Source: Oryzias latipes (taxonomy: Eukaryota > Chordata > Actinopteri > Beloniformes > Adrianichthyidae). Taken from it: a stretch of 64,000 bases of DNA. The stretch is taken from positions 23,680,160 to 23,744,159 of the forward strand of contig NC_019862.2 in assembly GCF_002234675.1 (NCBI RefSeq). The letters are read 5' to 3'. Position 1 is the first letter of the stretch; every line of letters begins with the position of its first letter. The notes beneath the pieces are model-generated. The model did no database searches. It saw only the letters and a program-made list of their open reading frames with translations, and was not told the origin of the DNA. This document shows positions 21,824 through 33,114 of the stretch, piece by piece. A program made the translations under genes and the position numbers.

Positions 21824-22317
21824 TTGGGGGTTTATTTATGAACAAATACATTAAATCAACACCAAAGTGTTTGTAATTTAATTATTTATAAATCAGTCAC
21901 GTTTTCCATGATCAGAACACAGCAGATTCATAAATAGTCTTTGTAAAATGTTCATATTTATTATGTTTTTACTCTGACAAATAAGTGTCATTCTCCGCGT
22001 TAAATAGGAGTAGTTCGCCTCCAGACCAGGTGGTGGCGGTAATGCGCCACTTTGTTTCCGTGTCAAGCGCGTTATGAACAACACCCAAAAGAAAAAAGTA
22101 CTGAGCACGGGTGTCTGAATTGCTTTTAAATTCAGAGAACTATATAGAACTATATAGTTCTGCACTATATAGGGTTTTAGTAGTTAGGGATCACGGCAGG
22201 AATTCGGACACAGGTTCATTTCCACTGAAATGCCTTCAGTCGAGCAACTTCGTTTCTAACAATAAAGTAAAAAAAAAAACGTTGTTTCTACTGAAATGCC
22301 TTCCGTTTCTATTGAAA
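21824..22317. other. Right interior of the Harbinger
   Basis: Transposon DNA between the Gypsy target duplication and the right array. It includes GGAGTAGTTCGCCTCCAGAC and a non-coding stretch towards the inner motif near 22303. The transposase 5' end would be expected here, but no convincing frame is seen. Confidence 0.4.
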
Positions 22318-22530
22318 TTTTCACATGTGTATGTGAGAACATTTCACATGTGTATGTGAGAGCATTTTCAGTAGTGTGTGTGAGAGCATTTCACATGTGT
22401 ATGTGAGAGATTTCACATGTGTATGTGAGAGATTTCACATGTGTATGTGAATGAATACATTTTCAGTTGTATGTATACAAGCATTTCACTAGTGTGTGTG
22501 AGAGATTTCACATGTGTATGTGAATGCTAA
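22318..22530. repeat. Right subterminal 24-bp tandem array
   Basis: Inverted counterpart of 13731-14118: TTTCACATGTGTATGTGAGA units, shorter than the left array (about 8 units). It ends in the terminal repeat to 22558. Confidence 0.93.
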
Positions 22531-22558
22531 TTCTGAATAATGTCCTACACGGCACCTC

Positions 22559-23320
22559 ATACGCAGCTGCGCCTCCCGTCATAGAGACGGAGCTGCGTGT
22601 GTCAGAGGGAAGGGGAGGGGGGATGAGCGCAGACCATTTTTTATGGATTGAGTTTTTTTGGAGGATTTCTAACTGTTGGTGTTGCACAAATTTAGGGAAA
22701 TGCCAAATATTTTTGGAGTAATCCCACTGATGAGTTCTAAGATTTAGTCTTTAATGTTTTATAAGACCTAAACATATTAATCACAATAAGTTTCATTTTT
22801 TAGATCTAACCCCTCTGTTATGTTTCACAAAGACACACACAGGACGTCACACATTAAGAAATTATTGCTAAAAATGAAGCAGGAGTCCAGCTCTAAAAAA
22901 AATGCTCTAAAAAATGATGAAAGAGCAAAAAAATGGAATTATTTGATATGTAATTTCTTATTAATATTTCCAGGCTTTCTTTGTTTTTTGTCCTGCAGCA
23001 TGTTCATATTTGTATAATTTTGACAGAATATATTTAAATGGAGAACAAAATATTAAAAGTTATTAGTGTGTAGTTCAGTAAATCTTTATCTTCTTCAGCT
23101 CAAACCTTAAGCGTGTTTTTTAACTTAGGCCCCTGTGTGACTGAGTTTGACCCCCCGTAATACGAGTCTAGAAAATTCATGCATTTTTTGATTAAAATGG
23201 CTAAATAGAAGATAGGGAACACAACAGGATGTTGTCAAATTTTGTATGTGTGCGGGGGGGGGGGGGGGGCGCTGGTGGGGTTACTCGCCCAGGGAGTAAG
23301 TTAGTGTAGAACCGCCACTG
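22559..23320. other. Right half of the non-autonomous hAT
   Basis: The interior matches in character the sister copy near 57970 (GCAGCTGCGC). It contains a run of 18 G near 23250-23268 and ends in the hAT terminus. No gene is seen. Confidence 0.5.
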
Positions 23321-23791
23321 GATGAAAGGAAGCAAAAGTTTTTGGTTTATTAGCAATCTGGGACAACCCTTCAAAGAAAAAGGTTCACAATCAGAAATCC
23401 ACAGCAGCAGCTCTCACCTCTCAGGAGACTTGCTGTGGGGACGGTGTTTGTGGCTCCGGTGATGACCTGCCAGACAATAACAATTAATTAATAAAATATA
23501 GTAAAAGAAATCACAGTTTTACTTAAGAAACAGTTTTTGTTGTTGCCGTGAAGTGTAATATAGGTTGATCCGAGGATTATCTTCTCCAGAACGCCATATA
23601 CCGGGAGTTCTCTCCGAGGTGACGGGCTGTTTAACAAAATAAGGAAAACAATTTAAAAGCGAAGTATTTATTTAAAAAAAAAATTATTTTAACTCAATCC
23701 AGTAAAGCCTTGCCTTCGCTTCTTAGGAGATCTGCTCTTCCTGTAACACAAAAAAAGTTGGTTTTGGTAACTTGTAAAAAAAAAACATAAT

Positions 23792-24151
23792 TGTAGGAGC
23801 TAAAGGCCTAGAAACTATTTAACTAAGTTCTAGCTCCTTTGATACACTGAGATGTGCGACGCCAGATTTGATTGACGCGCCAAGCGGGCTGTCGTTTCCT
23901 TATACGACGAAGAAAAATGAGTCCTTTACTCCGATCAACTTTGCATTACTTTGTTTCTTTTTATTAATTTACACTACTGAACGGATTGGACTACTTTTTT
24001 GCTTCATTTCCCGCACAAGCGGTCAAAAACCATTTCTCCATCTGGCTCATGCACACCTGTCTGTGGTCAGATAATCAACAAATTTATAATTGACAGCAAA
24101 ACATGAAAACAGCGACACCCACAGGACATTTTTCTCAATAGGGCTCCTACA
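23792..24151 (-). repeat. 3' LTR of BEL/Pao
   Basis: 360 bp, identical by eye to 30770-31129. The ends form the imperfect inverted pair TGTAGGAGC / GCTCCTACA. Confidence 0.95.
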
Positions 24152-24223
24152 CACCGGCCCCTAAATTGTTATACAATTGAATAACAATTTACAAATACCT
24201 CTCAAAAAGGAGCCAAACATAGT

Positions 24224-27200
24224 TTACACTTCTTGTAACAAACAAAGTTTTGATATGGGCCTGTCGATTACATTAGATTTAGTTTGTAGTTTCACAGATC
24301 GTACAAGTCCCCTTTTGTCTGAATAAACTTCTAAGACTTTGCCAAGTAACCAGGAACCGCGGGGAGCTGATGAGTCCATGATTACAACTATATCCCCGAC
24401 TAACAAATTCCTCTTCCTTTGATTCCATTTCTGTCTCTCTTGGAGTAAAGGCAAATATTCCCGTATCCACCTTTTCCAGAAAAGATCAGCAAGCGTTTTC
24501 TAACATACTGGTCTTGCGGATCAAATATTCCAGGGGGTAGAGCAGGTTTCCTCTTGAGAAGAAGAAGATGGTTTGGTGTAAGAGGTTCCAAGTCATTTGG
24601 ATCATCAGACATCTTCGTGAGTGGACGATCATTTAGAATTGCTTCTATTTCACAGAGTACTGTGGACAGTCCATCATCATCCAGTTGCTGCTGCTGTAGA
24701 ACTGAACAAAGAACCTTACGAATTAGGCGGATTAAACGCTCCCATACGCCTCCAAAATGTGAAGCTCCTGGTTGGTTAAAACTCCACTGTATTCCGGCTT
24801 GTGTCATAACTTTTGCAATTTTGTCTTGGTTTATTGCAGACAACGCTCTTTTTAGTTCTTTATTGGCACCGATGAAATTTGTGCCATTATCAGATCTTAG
24901 TTGCTTCACTTGTCCTCTTCTGCTAATGAAGCGACGCAAAGCATTTATGCATGAATCTGTATCCAGAGACGTTGCAACCTCCAAATGAACAGCTCGGCTA
25001 GCCATGCAAGTGAAGATGACCCCATAGCGTTTACAGGTTCCTCTTCCTCTTTTCACTTCCACTGGACCAAAGTAATCAACACCTGTGTTGGTGAATGGAG
25101 GCAGATCCGGAAGGATTCGTTCTTTTGGAAGATCAGCCATTTTTTGTGTTACTGATCTCCCATGAAACCGTCGACAAAATAGACACTCTGAAATTACTCG
25201 CCTCACCGCAGAGTTGGCATTTGTTATCCAAAATCTTTGCCTTAATTTGGAGAGTGTATAAGCCCGACCGCCATGACCAAGACGTTGATGTATGTATTTC
25301 AGAATGAGCATAGAGATATGCTGGTCCTTAGAAAGGATAAGAGGATGCTTGCTTTCTTCGGGCATTGCTCCTTTGCACAGTCTTCCACCTACTCTCAGAA
25401 GTCCATCATCCATGATGGGATCTAATTTGTAGATCGAACTTTGTTTACTCACACTTGAGTTTGACATCAATGCATGAATTTCTTTCATAAAACGCTGCTG
25501 CTGACAATAGCGTATGATGGCCAATTCAGCTTCCTTCACATCACTCAGTGTTAAGAAGTCAACCTTGCCAAATGTTGCGTCTGTTGCAGGTGTGACATTT
25601 TTCTGCTTTGTCCTTGTGGTTTCATCCTGTACAGTTTTCAACTGCTTTCTCTGTCGACCCTTTTCCAAGAGTATGGATTTAAGTCTAAGGATCCAGGCAA
25701 CCGCAGTCGTTAACTTGCTCCAGTCTGAGAAATATGCAATCAACTTCTCTGTAGAGTTAGAAGCATCACAGCCACTGATTGCATTTACAGTTTCTTCTTT
25801 TCTGACCTCTTTGTCATTAGGATCAACTGAAAACTCCGTGAATGATGTTGGCTCTTCACATTCATGTGTCCAAAGAAATTCAGGTCCTTTAAGCCATACG
25901 CTGTCCTTTAGGAAGCTTGAAGCCTTCATTCCTCTTGAGGCTTTGTCAGCTGGATTATCTTTGGAGCAAACGTGTCTCCATTGTGAGGGTTCAGATGCTT
26001 CTCTTATAGAAGAGATTCTGTTTGCTACGAACGTGTGAAAGCGCTTGTTTTCATTCCGAATGTACTTCAACACGGAAGTACTGTCAGTCCAAAATACAGA
26101 ACTTTCCAGTGAGATCTCTAGTTCTGTTTTTAGCATTGCATCCAGTCTAACAGCAAGAACAGCTGCTGTTAGTTCTAATCTGGGAATTGTTATAGGTTTT
26201 AAAGGTGTTACTCTGGCTTTGCCAAGCAAAATGGCTACGTGAATGTGATCATTCTGGTTTACCAGTCTGATGTAGGTTACTGTCCCATATCCACATTCAC
26301 TGGCATCTGCAAAATGGTGCAATTGTGCACATTTGATTTTTCCAAATCCCACTGGCTTGATGCACCTTCTCACTTCAAATGTGGACAGTAGAGCTTATTC
26401 TTCAAGCCATTTTTTCCACTGGGACCGAAGGTCTTGTGGTAAAGTGTCATCCCATCCACATTTTCTTCTGCATAACTCCTGTTGAATCATCTTGGCACAC
26501 AATGTGACTGGTGCAAGAAAACCTAAAGGGTCGTAGATCGAGCAGGTGACTGACAAAACACCACGTCTGGTGAGGGGCTTTTCTTTTATCTCCATTTTAA
26601 ACATGAACACATCAGTCTCTGCACACCATTGCAGTCCCAAAGCCCTTTCTACTGGAAGTTTATCACGATCTAAATCCAGCTTCTTCAGGTCCTTGGCTCT
26701 TTGACTAGAAGTGATAGCTTCCAAAACGGCTCGACTGTTACTGATCCACTTCTCCAAAATGAACCCTCCTTTGGCGCACATAAAAATGAGATCTTTCATC
26801 ATTTTTACTGCTGTCTCCTCCGTGGGGGAGCTCTTCAAGCAGTCATCAACATAGAAGTTTTTCTTGACTGTTTGACAAACCTCTGATTTGAATTCAGATT
26901 TGTTGTCATCTGCTGTTTTCTGGAGAGCGAAGCTTGCACAGCTTGGTGATGAAACGGCACCAAACAGATGCACAGTCATCCTATACTCTTCAGGCTCTTT
27001 AGTAAAATCTCCACCTGGCCACCATAGAAATCGCAGAAAGTCTCTATGTTCTTCCATTACCTTCACTTGGTGGAACATTGCCTGGATATCACCCATGAAA
27101 GCCACAGGTTCCTGTCTGAATCTTGTAAGAACTCCCAGCAATGAACTTGTTAGGTTGGGGCCTTGCATGAGCTCTCCATTTAATGACACTCCTTTGAAGG

Positions 27201-30200
27201 TGGCTCCACAATCGAAAACAACACGCAGGGATTTTTTCCTTGGATGTTGAACACCATGATGAGGGATGTACCAGACCTTTCCTTCCCTCCCCTTTATCTG
27301 CTGTTTAGGGACCCTTTCAGCATAAGATTTCTTGAAAAGTTCATTCATGTATCTTGAATACTCCTCTTGCCACGCTTTATCATGAATAAATCTCTTCTTT
27401 AAACTTTGAAGTCTTTGCTTAGCCACACTGTAGTTGTTTGGAAAATGAACCTCAGGATTTCTAAAGGGTAAGTTCATGCAGTACTGTCCGCCAATCAACG
27501 TAACTGAACTTTCCAATGTATTTAGAAACTTTACATCTTCTCTTGACATCTCTTTGTCTTTTGAAACCTTTTCATTAAACTCATAGCTGTACTGAATGGA
27601 CAGCAATTCCTCAAGTTTATTCACAGAGATCCTGTTCACTGTAGCAGAGTGGGGGCACTCCTCCAAAACACCACTGTTTCCATTCAGTGGACCATTGACG
27701 ACCCATCCCAACACTGTCTTAACGGCATATGGTCCATTTTCATTGCTGTTAATAACTTCCCAAGGCTCCAGTAGCTGGGGGGCGTTGGTACCTATTAATA
27801 GGTCGACTTCTGCATTTATTTTTGGCATGTGAATTTTAGACAAGTGAGGATGTTTCTTCAGATGTTCAGATGTTGCCATGCTCTCAGTTGAAACTGGCAT
27901 TTTCCTTTGTGTCAATACTTCTGGCAGAGGATAAAAACTATGGTCTTCTACACCAGACACTTCTAGACCAATCAAAGAGTAGGCTGGAACAACAGTCTCC
28001 TGTCCCATTGTACGCAAGAGAAATGAAGTTTTTCTACCAGTAACATTCAGCTTTTGCATAAGATGTTCTGAGCAAAAAGTTGCTGAACTCCCAGGATCCA
28101 AAAATGCATGTGTTTTGATGACACAATTTCCCTTTTTTGCCTTGATCTTCACAGGAAGTATAGATAGGGCACAGTAATCCACTCCGGCCCCTGTATGTCC
28201 ACATGTTGTCTGTAAAGTTGGTTTATTCTCTATGGACTCCTTTGACTGCTCTGCAGCTAGGGGCTGTCTTTTAATGTGGAGCACAGTAGGGTGCATTTGA
28301 CTACAGGCCTCACATTTTAGCCGCTGCTCGCAAATGCGACTCACGTGACCAGTGCTTAAACATGCAAAACATAATTGTCTATCTTTAAGCCACTGAATCT
28401 TGTCTTTATGTTTCATTATTGTAAAGGCTTTGCAGTTTTCCAATAGATGGCCTTTTGCACAAAAAACACAGTTAGGAAACTCTTTGTTGTTGCTGGGTTT
28501 TTTAAATACACCTGATGTTACTGTAGTGGCCACAGTGTTTCCTTTGAATCCAAACTTAGGAAATGACTTGGGTCTTATAAAGGATTTTGCATGAGAATTG
28601 TTTGATAAAGGATCTTGTATGTTGCCAAATAGAGGATCTGAAAGAATTTTTACATGTCGTTCAATGAAAGCGACAAGATCAATGAAATGAGCTCTGTTGT
28701 TGGTTCTTTCCATAACTTCATGTGCTGTGACTCTCCAATGTTCTCTCATTTTGTATGGCAACTTTGAGATTATAGCTCTCATGTTTGCAGGCATGTCAAG
28801 TTCTTGCATGTGCTGAAGCTCCGTCATAACATTACAACAGGAACGAAGGAATAAAGAAAATGCTTTTAGAGCTTTAACATCCTCAGCTTTTATTGTTTGC
28901 CAAGCCAACGCCTTTTCATTGTAAGCTGTTGCTATTTTATAAGGATTTCCAAAGTGGTACTGAAGAAGATCCTTGGCCACTGCATAGCCATGTTCAGGAG
29001 TCATATGTTGACAGCTACGCACCAGTTCTTGTGGTTGTCCCCTTGTAAACTGTTCCAAATAGTATAAGCAATCGGCTTTTCCTGTTTTTGCTTCCACTCC
29101 TTGCTCAAAAGCCTTGATAAAACGTCTATATTCCAGAGGATCCCCTTCGAATATGGGAATAGTTCGTGGTGGTAGAGATGTTGAAAGCTGCTGTTGCACA
29201 AGTGCTGATGTTATTTCATTTTGCTTCTCCATTATGTCAATTATGCGGTCATTTGGTGAGTTCCCAATCTGTTCTTGTTGGTTATTGCTGGAATAATGGT
29301 AGTTAGTTAATTGCCTTGTGTGATCACTTAAAACTAGAACTGATGAATGAGATTGAGTTTGTTGAACCGTTTTTTGCTTGTTGTGCTCTGGTTGTAGACT
29401 TATGCTGTGTTGATACTTGACAGCTGACTCCATTTGTTTGGTTTCCTTTGGTATTGCATCCATAGTCGGTTGTTGTCCCTTTGAAGCATTTTGATAGGCT
29501 AATTTCCATGTTTCTGGTTTGTATTCCTCCGCTGAGGGATTTAAAAGTGTTTTAGTCTCCATTTGATGCCTTTGCTTCTCAAAGTAAGAATTCATCCCAT
29601 CGGCTTCATTTTCATACTCTTCATCTGCACCTTGCAGTACAGCAAGTTTAGCTGTGTAAGCTGCTAGTTCAGCCTCCAAGTCCAGTTCTTCCTTTTTCCT
29701 CTTGATTTGCAGTTCTTGTTCCTCCAGAGCATGTCTTTGTTTTAGTGCAGCCATACGAGCAATCAATGCAGCTTTGTCTGCTTGAGCTTTAATTCTTGAA
29801 GATGATGTTCTGCTTGATTTACTTCTCAGACTAGGCTTACTTTCAACATTGGAAATACTGTCATTTGGACCAACGTCATCTTCAGCATTCTCATTTTTAA
29901 ACACATTTTCCTCATTCACAGAAATCCATGTTGTACCCTCAGAAATACATTCATTATTTAACAACATTTTAGCTTTAAACCACGTTTCATGTTTTTCACA
30001 TTCATCGGATGGCAATAAACCCAACAAAGATTCATGCATACATGTGGCATCATTACAAACCTCAACAAGTTTATCAAGAGCTATTTGAACCTTTGTTTTA
30101 TCACCTTTAACCATTAAACTTTGCAGTGATTTCCTAATGTTACTTGCTTTATTTAATTTCAGGTTTCTGTTATTTTGTAGCCTGTCCAGTTTATCAGCGA

Positions 30201-30330
30201 GAGCTTTTGCAGTCAGTCTAACCACTCGCTTTTCAGCTTGTATTTCACTGCCAGTCAAACTATTAGTTCTGTTCGCGGTGCACGCTGCAGCTCCCACTGT
30301 TACGTCTGACGTTGCGTCGCGCGTCTCCAT
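24224..30330 (-). pseudogene. BEL/Pao gag-pol polyprotein, one stop and one frameshift
   Basis: The frame opens at 30330 (METRDATSDV) and runs 1311 codons to TAA at 26397-26395. It resumes in the same frame to about 24490, where a small deletion shifts the frame. The last ~75 codons (YLPLLQERQKWN onward) continue in another frame to 24224. Domains in order: coiled gag with a DUF1759-type core (IPIFEGDPLEYRRFIKAFEQ); zinc knuckles (CVFCAKGHLLENC, CFACLSTGHVSRIC); retropepsin (AFLDPGSSATFCSE); reverse transcriptase (VFDCGATFKGVSLN, FMGDIQAMFHQV, NFYVDDCLKS); RNase H (FADASECGYG); integrase zinc module and catalytic core (VDYFGP, LRSDNGTNFIGANKEL, HFGGVWERLIR). Order and motifs are diagnostic of BEL/Pao. 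Confidence 0.93.
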
Positions 30331-30769
30331 GCCAACGCCCTCTTTTATTCAACAAGTTTTAAAGCGCTTATTGAGCAGTCTCGTCAATCAGTCAACCAAT
30401 GCATTGGATTTTATGTTCAGTTATGTGTGCACACTTTTTAAATGGCCATTGAAGGTGTAGCGCTACTCATACCTCTGGGTTTTTGAAGTGTTGGGCGCCG
30501 AAAGCAGAGCTGAACTTGATGCGACCGCTTCAGTTGTCGGCTCTCTTCCTTGTCCAAATCCACGAATTATTCCAAATGTCCACTCCAATATCCCGATCGG
30601 ATTCCAACAGAATCGTAGGCTGCGCTGGGTCTTGCTGATCTTGTTGCTGTCAGCACTGGGTCCAGCTGATTCGATCACTCAAACAATCCAGCGATGCTCC
30701 GAACTGGCTTCCGAATCCCGAGATTTCCATCAATCCATCCAAAGAAAGGAGAGGTTTTTGACTAATAAG

Positions 30770-31129
30770 TGTAGGAGCTAAAGGCCTAGAAACTATTTAA
30801 CTAAGTTCTAGCTCCTTTGATACACTGAGATGTGCGACGCCAGATTTGATTGACGCGCCAAGCGGGCTGTCGTTTCCTTATACGACGAAGAAAAATGAGT
30901 CCTTTACTCCGATCAACTTTGCATTACTTTGTTTCTTTTTATTAATTTACACTACTGAACGGATTGGACTACTTTTTTGCTTCATTTCCCGCACAAGCGG
31001 TCAAAAACCATTTCTCCATCTGGCTCATGCACACCTGTCTGTGGTCAGATAATCAACAAATTTATAATTGACAGCAAAACATGAAAACAGCGACACCCAC
31101 AGGACATTTTTCTCAATAGGGCTCCTACA
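30770..31129 (-). repeat. 5' LTR of BEL/Pao
   Basis: 360 bp, identical by eye to the 3' LTR. Directly followed (in sense) by CTTATTAGTCAAAAACC. A canonical TGG primer site is not obvious. Confidence 0.95.
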
Positions 31130-31555
31130 ATAATGACATAACATCTGAAACAACACCCACCCACTGTCTGGTTGAGCGGCTGCGTCTATCGTTGTCACGG
31201 TAACTCCCCCTGTGAGGAACCTCAAAGTAACCGGCGACGCGGCTGTCATCGGCACCGGAGCCCCCGGTAATATCAAAACTGTCCGGACAAAGCTGGTGAG
31301 TGTTTTCACAACAAGGAAGGTTTGCCCTGGCTCTGGACCTGGGGCCTGTTTCACAAAGGAGGTTCAACCAACTCTGAGGTCAAACCTGAACTCTGAGTTG
31401 GTCAATCGAGAGATTGACAACTCTGAGTTTTCAGTTTCAGAGCAGCTGATCCGCGTTAGATCAATCAACTCTGAGTGGACTGATTCGGAGGTGAGCGTGC
31501 GCACCGCGTCTATAAGAAGCCATTATCAATGGAGCGCAGATATCACGAGTCACCA

Positions 31556-31712
31556 TGGCAACCGTGAAAACAAAGAGGTCTGCGTATTTTTCGCCAGCTG
31601 AACTTGACGTGCTGCTGCAGAGTTACAGTGAATATGAGCACATATTCCAGAAGAAAAGCAACACCGCTGCATCTGCAAAACAGAGACAGTTAGCGTGGAA
31701 AACATAGCTGCT
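31556..31712 (+). pseudogene. Myb/SANT-like ORF fragment of the Harbinger derivative
   Basis: ATG at 31556 opens MATVKTKRSAYFSPAELDVL, continuing LQSYSEYEHIFQKKSNTAAS and AKQRQLAW. This is the Myb-like DNA-binding domain typical of Harbinger accessory proteins. A stop follows at the K-T position, and the expected next residues IAAQVNA are found in a shifted frame, so the ORF is broken. Confidence 0.7.
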
Positions 31713-32606
31713 CAAGTTAATGCCTAAGTTTGCATTTAAATCATTGTTATAAATATTGACTGTAATAACTTTTTAAATAGCGTAAGGTGTGAAATAAAAA
31801 ATGGTGATATTTAGGTGTACTTTTGAAGTGTTATTCCTGGTGTAAATGCATGAAATGCTGCATAGTGTACAGAACCAATCTGGGGGAAAATGCATTTAAC
31901 GTCGGTAATGTTTAGAGGACTTTTTTGTTAACCTTCCCCTCTAGCAAACGTTGGTCATTTTAATATTAATACATGCAATTGTGTTTTTAAAAGTGAACTT
32001 TTGTCTACTGTTGAACCTTTCGCTGCGCAAAGACTTCCTTCTTTTCTCTCGTCTTTCCGACCGTGCGTGGTCAAAAGCGCAGGGGAGATTTCCTTCAGGG
32101 CTGAAGGGAATTCTCCTTCGGGGTTCACTTCCCGTTGGAAACCCTCAACCTCCAGAGCGGAATAAGAAATGACTCCAAAACAGTTATTCTGGGAATGACA
32201 CCTTCTCCGTCCTCCTCATCCGTGCTCAACCCCCCCCCCCCCCCATCTGCACCTGCACTCGCCCCTCCCCTTGTCTCTCGTGGATTGCACCCCGCTCAGC
32301 ACACACACGCTGCAACACTACCCCTGTATTGATCAAGTGGTATAGGTTTATATGGGATTAAGAAAGTAAGCAGTGCTAGAAAATTGTGTTTCCAAAAAGT
32401 AATTGTTACATTAATCTAATTCAATGTCCCTGATTTCATTTTCATGTAGATGCAATCCTGCAGGAATTAAAAGAACATGGCAGCAGCTAAAAATGAAGTA
32501 TAAAAACATAATTCAATCAGGTCAAATGTGAGCATGTCATGGATGTAGGCTTTGTTGACAATATTTGACATATGAAACATCTACATAGCAAGACCTAATG
32601 TTGTTT

Positions 32607-32820
32607 TCATTTTGTATATGTAATTGACTGCAACGAAAAACGGTAACGCTCAAACAAAAACGTATGGGGAAATGACAAAACATCGAGTCGAGGTCTCAAA
32701 ATCCTCGTACGACGTAAATGTAATTCTCTACGAATTAATGCAGCCTCCTCATCTATTGGGTCCTCCAAAAAAGGACAAGCCATTCTTGTCACTTAGATCG
32801 CGTGACGGAAATGTGGGCAA
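32607..32820 (-). pseudogene. Harbinger transposase N-terminal fragment
   Basis: Minus-strand frame with MACPFLEDPIDEEAALIRRE, RILRPRLDVLSFP and FLFERYRFSLQS. This block is typical of the N-terminus of HARBI1-type transposases. The HTH and DDE regions that should follow are deleted. Confidence 0.7.
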
Positions 32821-33114
32821 TGAAGGTTGAAGCCAAATATAGTGCTTCGTCTTTAAAAAGGGGAGGGGACCGGCAAAAACTTCGAGTTTGGAGAATAAAA
32901 CCTGCTCCCGACCAGGTTAGGTTCACAGCATAAGTAACCATGGATACTGACTCCGAGTAAAAGTTAACTCTCTTTCAGAAACGGGTTTGACTTACTCTGC
33001 TTTCTCTGGTTTGACAAACCTCCGATTCTGAAACGGAAAACCCAGGGTTTCCCTGATTTCCGGGTTTATGAACTCAGAGTTTACACTTAACCTCCTTTGT
33101 GAAACAGGCCCCTG

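Larger units (their letters stand above)
13699..22558. mobile_element. PIF-Harbinger transposon with satellite-bearing inverted repeats, split by a Gypsy element
   Basis: Terminal inverted repeats begin GAGGTGCCGTGTAGGACA (13699) and end with its complement at 22558. AT lies immediately outside on both sides. Inside the termini are arrays of a 24-bp repeat, then the inner motif GAAACGGAAGGCA on both sides. The interior has a Myb-like exon set on the plus strand (14194-14754) and a Harbinger transposase remnant on the minus strand (about 16000-14934). These are the two genes of autonomous PIF-Harbinger elements. A Gypsy retrotransposon occupies 16622-21818. Net length is about 3.7 kb. Both ORFs are decayed. 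An AT dinucleotide flank is unusual, since most PIF-Harbingers make 3-bp duplications. Confidence 0.8.
13124..23320. mobile_element. hAT element (CAGTGGCGG family) containing a nested Harbinger and Gypsy
   Basis: The ends are CAGTGGCGGTTTTTGAT (13124) and GTAGAACCGCCACTG (to 23320). A perfect 8-bp target duplication GATGAAAG flanks them at 13116-13123 and 23321-23328. Unit B has the uninterrupted site at about 40948, which proves insertion after the duplication. Without the Harbinger the element is about 1.3 kb and has no visible transposase, so it is non-autonomous. A sister copy lies at 57804-59489. Subterminal DNA contains GGGCGGTCGCCCAGGGCGG and the matching CGCCCAGGGAGTAAG near the right end. 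Confidence 0.92.
23792..31129 (-). mobile_element. Full-length BEL/Pao LTR retrotransposon
   Basis: Two 360-bp LTRs (23792-24151, 30770-31129) begin TGTAGGAGC, end GCTCCTACA and appear identical base for base on reading. A 5-bp duplication ATAAT flanks the element (23787-23791, 31130-31134). Minus orientation with a leader of about 440 bp, a long gag-pol frame, and a purine-rich TTTAGGGGCCGGTG before the 3' LTR. Identical LTRs imply recent insertion, yet gag-pol has a stop and a frameshift. The insertion lies in the PRPF38A-stump intron that in unit B carries a Tc1. Confidence 0.95.
23409..31219 (-). pseudogene. Truncated PRPF38A copy (3' exons only), interrupted by a BEL element
   Basis: A duplicate of the 3' part of the intact gene at 41040-49109. 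A perfect copy of last exon 9 lies at 23414-23466. Exon 8 (23602-23626) has lost about 67 bp and is out of frame. A copy of 27-nt exon 7 lies near 23720-23746. After the BEL insertion, an exon 6 piece (about 31152-31215; RGSYRDNDRRSRS readable) also has an internal deletion. Similarity to unit B stops inside exon 6 near 31219, which marks the duplication breakpoint. Exons 1-5, the PRP38 domain and a promoter are missing, so no PRP38 protein can be made. Confidence 0.85.
31342..33111. mobile_element. PIF-Harbinger deletion derivative
   Basis: Terminal repeats GGGCCTGTTTCACAAAGG (31342) and its complement (to 33111) are flanked by a 3-bp duplication CTG (31339-31341, 33112-33114), the expected Harbinger signature. 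A second, internal inverted theme (AACTCTGAGTT words) lies next to the ends. It retains the start of a Myb-like ORF on the plus strand and the N-terminal block of a transposase on the minus strand, but no catalytic domain. A 15-C run occurs at 32230-32244. Confidence 0.88.

Noticed and set aside
25514-26038. 174-codon plus-strand frame
   Set aside because: Antisense shadow of the BEL polyprotein with no domain signature.
31212-31601. 129-codon plus-strand frame
   Set aside because: It runs from the PRPF38A stump across the Harbinger terminal repeat, two unrelated sequences.
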